Source: Gillisia sp. UBA3175
Lineage (GTDB): Bacteria; Bacteroidota; Bacteroidia; Flavobacteriales; Flavobacteriaceae
Direction of reading: 5' to 3'
Assembly: GCA_002364325.1 (NCBI GenBank)
Contig: DEXV01000003.1
Span: forward strand, 721,229 to 785,228
DNA: 64,000 bases
The notes beneath the pieces are model-generated. The model did no database searches. It worked only from the letters and a program-made list of their open reading frames with translations, and had not been told where the DNA came from. The stretch's first letter is position 1. Every line of letters begins with the position of its first letter. Of this stretch, positions 61,563 through 64,000 are shown in pieces. A program made the position numbers and the translations under genes.

Positions 61563-61600
61563 AAATAATAAAATTCTTGGTTTAAAGCTTTAACGGAAAG

Positions 61601-61608
61601 CAAATTTA
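61601..61608 (-). promoter_or_regulatory. -7 box ahead of the histidine kinase cluster
   Basis: Minus strand reads TAAATTTG 38 bases before the kinase ATG. A suitably spaced -33 box was not found. Confidence 0.45.
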
Positions 61609-61800
61609 ATTAAAACTAATAAAGTTAATGAAATATTAAATACGTACTGTTATTTGTTAAATATTTCAATAAGGATGCCAATAATTAATTTTCGGCACGG
61701 CAGTATTTACTTTTAATTGTCAATCTAGGCTATCTATCTGAATGCTAAAGAGATAAAAAAACAAATTATTTTTATGGGTTAGAACTTTTTTTTAAAGTTT

Positions 61801-61808
61801 TATATTTG
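61801..61808 (+). promoter_or_regulatory. -7 box of the TIGR02757-type gene
   Basis: TATATTTG lies 25 bases before the TTG start; no clear -33 box. The rest of the 271-bp gap to the histidine kinase shows no gene. Confidence 0.45.
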
Positions 61809-61833
61809 AAAAATATTCATTTAAAAATTTATC

Positions 61834-62598
61834 TTGACTTCCTTAGAATTAAAAGAATTTCTTGATGCTAAAGTGTCTCTTTATAACAATCCAAGCTTTA
61901 TTGAAAGCGATCCTATAAGTATCCCTCATCTGTTTACCCAAAAAGAAGATATAGAAATAGCCGGTTTTTTGGCAGCAACTATTGCTTGGGGAAATAGAAA
62001 GAGCATCATAAATAATGCTTCAAAAATGATGGATCTTTTAGGGAATTCTCCCTATGATTTTGTTATGGAACATTCCGTAGATCAACTAGATGCCTTGGAC
62101 GAATTTGTTCATAGAACTTTTAATGGCTTAGATCTTAGAACCTTTATACTAAGTTTACGTAATATCTACACAAATCATGGAGAATTGGAACAAGTCTTTC
62201 TTCCTAAAACTAATTCAGATTCACTTCAAACCCAGATCTCTGGATTTAAGCAAGTATTTTTTGAAATAGAACATATAGCCAGAACACAAAAACATGTAAG
62301 TGATCCGGTTCGCGGTTCAGCGGCTAAAAGGATTAATATGTATCTAAGATGGATGGTACGTAAAGATGATGCAGGAGTAGATTTTGGGATTTGGAAAAAT
62401 ATATCACCCGCATTATTGTCGTGTCCTTTAGATGTACATTCCGGAAATGTAGCTAGAAAACTGGGACTTTTAACACGAAAGCAGAATGACGCAAAAGCTG
62501 TTCTAGAGCTTGATACTTCCTTACGAGCCTTAGACAAGAATGATCCTGTTAAATATGATTTTGCCTTATTTGGTTTAGGGGTTTTTGAGAAATTTTAA
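61834..62598 (+). CDS. TIGR02757-family protein
   Basis: A 254-residue protein starting at TTG (TSLELKEFLDAKVSLYNNPS). ATIAWGNRKSIINNASKMM and KRINMYLRWMVRKDDAGVDF, then CPLDVHSGNVARKLGLLTRK are diagnostic for the family, which resembles helix-hairpin-helix DNA glycosylases in the last two blocks. Function is untested as far as I know. Cytosolic; single gene convergent with the LolD-like gene, 7 bases away. Confidence 0.85.
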   Translation: MTSLELKEFLDAKVSLYNNPSFIESDPISIPHLFTQKEDIEIAGFLAATIAWGNRKSIINNASKMMDLLGNSPYDFVMEHSVDQLDALDEFVHRTFNGLDLRTFILSLRNIYTNHGELEQVFLPKTNSDSLQTQISGFKQVFFEIEHIARTQKHVSDPVRGSAAKRINMYLRWMVRKDDAGVDFGIWKNISPALLSCPLDVHSGNVARKLGLLTRKQNDAKAVLELDTSLRALDKNDPVKYDFALFGLGVFEKF

Positions 62599-62605
62599 AT
62601 AGCTG

Positions 62606-63274
62606 TTAGGCTCCAGAAATAATTTCCCCATCTACCATCGTTAGCTTTCTGTCTGCCATATTGGCTAATTCTTCATTATGTGTAACAATAACAAAGGTTT
62701 GATGAAACTCTTCCCTGAGCTGAAAAAATAATTTGTGAAGATTCTCTGCAGATTCACTGTCTAGATTTCCTGAAGGCTCATCTGCATAAATAACGGCTGG
62801 ATTGTTTATCAAGGATCTTGCTACCGCAATACGCTGCTGTTCTCCGCCGCTTAATTCTGAAGGCTTATGATGTGCTCTTTTAGATAGATTTAAAAACTCT
62901 AGTAGCTCCAAAGCGCGCTTTTCTGCCTCGGCTTTAGAAATTCCTTTGATAAAAGCAGGAATACAAATATTTTCTATGGCAGTAAATTCTGGTAAGAGTT
63001 GATGAAATTGAAAAATAAAACCTACCTGCTCATTTCTAAACTTAGAAAGCGTTTTAGAATTTTGAGAATAGATATCGGTTTTATTCACTACCAAACTACT
63101 ATCAGTTTGTTTATCAGGTTGATCCAGTGTTCCTAAAATATGTAATAATGTAGTTTTCCCAGCACCAGAGGCACCAACGATAGAAACTATCTCACTTTTA
63201 GCTATATGTAAATTCACGCCTTTTAGCACATGAAGATCTCCGTAATATTTATGAATGTTATTGGCGTATATCAT
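62606..63274 (-). CDS. LolD-like ABC transporter ATPase
   Basis: A 222-residue stand-alone ATPase: Walker [12 protein letters not shown], signature [15 protein letters not shown], Walker [13 protein letters not shown]. The [16 protein letters not shown] and [14 protein letters not shown] segments fit the MacB/LolD group that drives lipoprotein release from the inner membrane. The partner permeases are not in the window. It follows the DUF5916 gene by 47 bases on the same strand. Confidence 0.87.
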   Translation of the reverse strand: MIYANNIHKYYGDLHVLKGVNLHIAKSEIVSIVGASGAGKTTLLHILGTLDQPDKQTDSSLVVNKTDIYSQNSKTLSKFRNEQVGFIFQFHQLLPEFTAIENICIPAFIKGISKAEAEKRALELLEFLNLSKRAHHKPSELSGGEQQRIAVARSLINNPAVIYADEPSGNLDSESAENLHKLFFQLREEFHQTFVIVTHNEELANMADRKLTMVDGEIISGA

Positions 63275-63321
63275 AAGATTTAAATCTAAACAGATTATTT
63301 TTAATTGAAAACCCAGGCCTT

Positions 63322-64000
63322 TTAACTTTTAATAATATTTTTTACATTATTGTAATCTATAAAATAAACGATTCGCAAAGATAAGTTCTGCCTTAGATCT
63401 TGATTAAATAAATTTTGCAGACTTTCCGCATATTGAATATCGCTTAGTTTATCGAAATTAAAAATTGAATTTCTATACAAGAGAATTGCCTCACTACCAG
63501 GAGCGAATTGCCACCTGTAACTTAAATCCAGATTCCAAATATTAAAATTGGCATTTGGATTATTAGATTGAGTAATTGGATAATCTACAGGAGAAAGTTC
63601 ACCATTATCCTTAAGAACGCTGTATTTATTTTCTTGAAAATCTGCAACAGACCAAAAATTTCTAAAACTCAAATTCAATGCCTGTTTAGTATTAAAATTA
63701 TAACTTGCTTGAAGGGAATTTTCTATACTTTTCACATCCCTAAGACCAAATATTTCACGGCTTGGCTCTAAAGTGACAAAGCTATTTCTATTTGTTGTAG
63801 TGGAATAACTAAAGTTGTATTTCATAGAAAATTGATCATTGAACCTAAAAATCGGGCTAATATTAACTCTTAAGTTTTCTCGATTAGAGTCAAAAAAACT
63901 TACATAATTCATATTTACATCATACGCAAATTTCTTTCTATAGTCAGATGATATAAAACCATCTATTACTGCATAACCAGGATAATTAACATACTTTCCA
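63322..64000 (-). CDS. DUF5916 outer-membrane-type protein, C-terminal part (cut by window edge)
   Basis: The open frame continues past the right edge; about 225 C-terminal residues are visible. It has alternating beta strands typical of a barrel ([53 protein letters not shown]) and ends with [16 protein letters not shown], characteristic of DUF5916 proteins, which combine an N-terminal CBM9-like domain with an outer-membrane barrel. The Met at 63912 is internal, not the start. Function unknown. Confidence 0.8.
   Translation of the reverse strand, partial: GKYVNYPGYAVIDGFISSDYRKKFAYDVNMNYVSFFDSNRENLRVNISPIFRFNDQFSMKYNFSYSTTTNRNSFVTLEPSREIFGLRDVKSIENSLQASYNFNTKQALNLSFRNFWSVADFQENKYSVLKDNGELSPVDYPITQSNNPNANFNIWNLDLSYRWQFAPGSEAILLYRNSIFNFDKLSDIQYAESLQNLFNQDLRQNLSLRIVYFIDYNNVKNIIKS

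Noticed and set aside
1..64000. Mobile elements, prophage, CRISPR arrays or a defence island
   Set aside because: No integrase, transposase, phage structural gene, regularly spaced repeat or recognisable defence gene was seen; gene content and apparent base use are uniform.

Overview
This window is a stretch of core chromosome from a low-GC member of the Bacteroidota, most likely a marine Flavobacteriaceae close to Gramella/Christiangramia or its relatives. The evidence is a set of lineage-typical families (DUF4199, DUF4252, DUF4290, DUF5916, GlmU-family protein, BatA-type protein, single-chain PurL, CarB of 950 residues), the Bacteroidota promoter consensus (TTTG, about 19 bases, then TAnnTTTG) in front of many genes, a tRNA gene without an encoded CCA, and several TTG starts. 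Genes are densely packed and no insertion sequence, prophage, integrase, CRISPR array or rRNA was seen. Both edges cut a gene: a MarR-type regulator on the left and a DUF5916 protein on the right.

Region by region: 1-7.9 kb holds a MarR start with a 24-bp perfect palindrome upstream, an acyl-CoA ligase, purL, a secreted endonuclease I and an rRNA m5C methyltransferase. 8-10.7 kb has a Ycf48-like lipoprotein and an ECF sigma / membrane protein / Spy-like operon. 10.7-11.1 kb is a gene-free gap with a consensus promoter and a terminator about 120 bases apart, a candidate small RNA. 11.1-16.2 kb is a probable envelope operon (DUF4199, GT2, phosphohexomutase, MsbA-like exporter). 16.4-26.6 kb is mostly plus strand: rpmE2, GlmU-family protein, mtaB, a hydrolase and lytic transglycosylase pair, rpmH and carB. 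26.6-32 kb carries a minus-strand operon from rmuC to a BASS transporter.

32-37.4 kb is a vitamin B12 uptake locus: btuF, btuC and btuD homologues on the minus strand, and divergently a cobalamin riboswitch followed by a BtuB-like receptor. The ATPase gene has no ATG, GTG or TTG start and appears to begin with ATT. 37.4-41 kb has an S41 protease and a sigma / anti-sigma-like / DUF4252 / DUF4252 operon. 41-54 kb contains purB, a sirtuin, tRNA-Met, a class IV aminotransferase, YqgE, HU, fmt-recQ-ATPase, DUF493, DUF4290, murA and a conserved uncharacterised 484-residue protein. 54-64 kb holds a minus-strand cluster (two soluble GAF histidine kinases, BatA-like protein, an apparently non-catalytic dihydroorotase, DUF4870, esterase), a TIGR02757 protein, a LolD-like ATPase and the edge DUF5916 gene.

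I did not find an obvious new multi-gene system such as a defence island. The points most worth checking are the candidate sRNA at 10.87-10.99 kb, the ATT-initiated BtuD, the metal-ligand-less dihydroorotase next to BatA, MurA with Asp in place of the fosfomycin-target Cys, RecQ with a long insertion before its zinc site, and the uncharacterised 484-residue protein.
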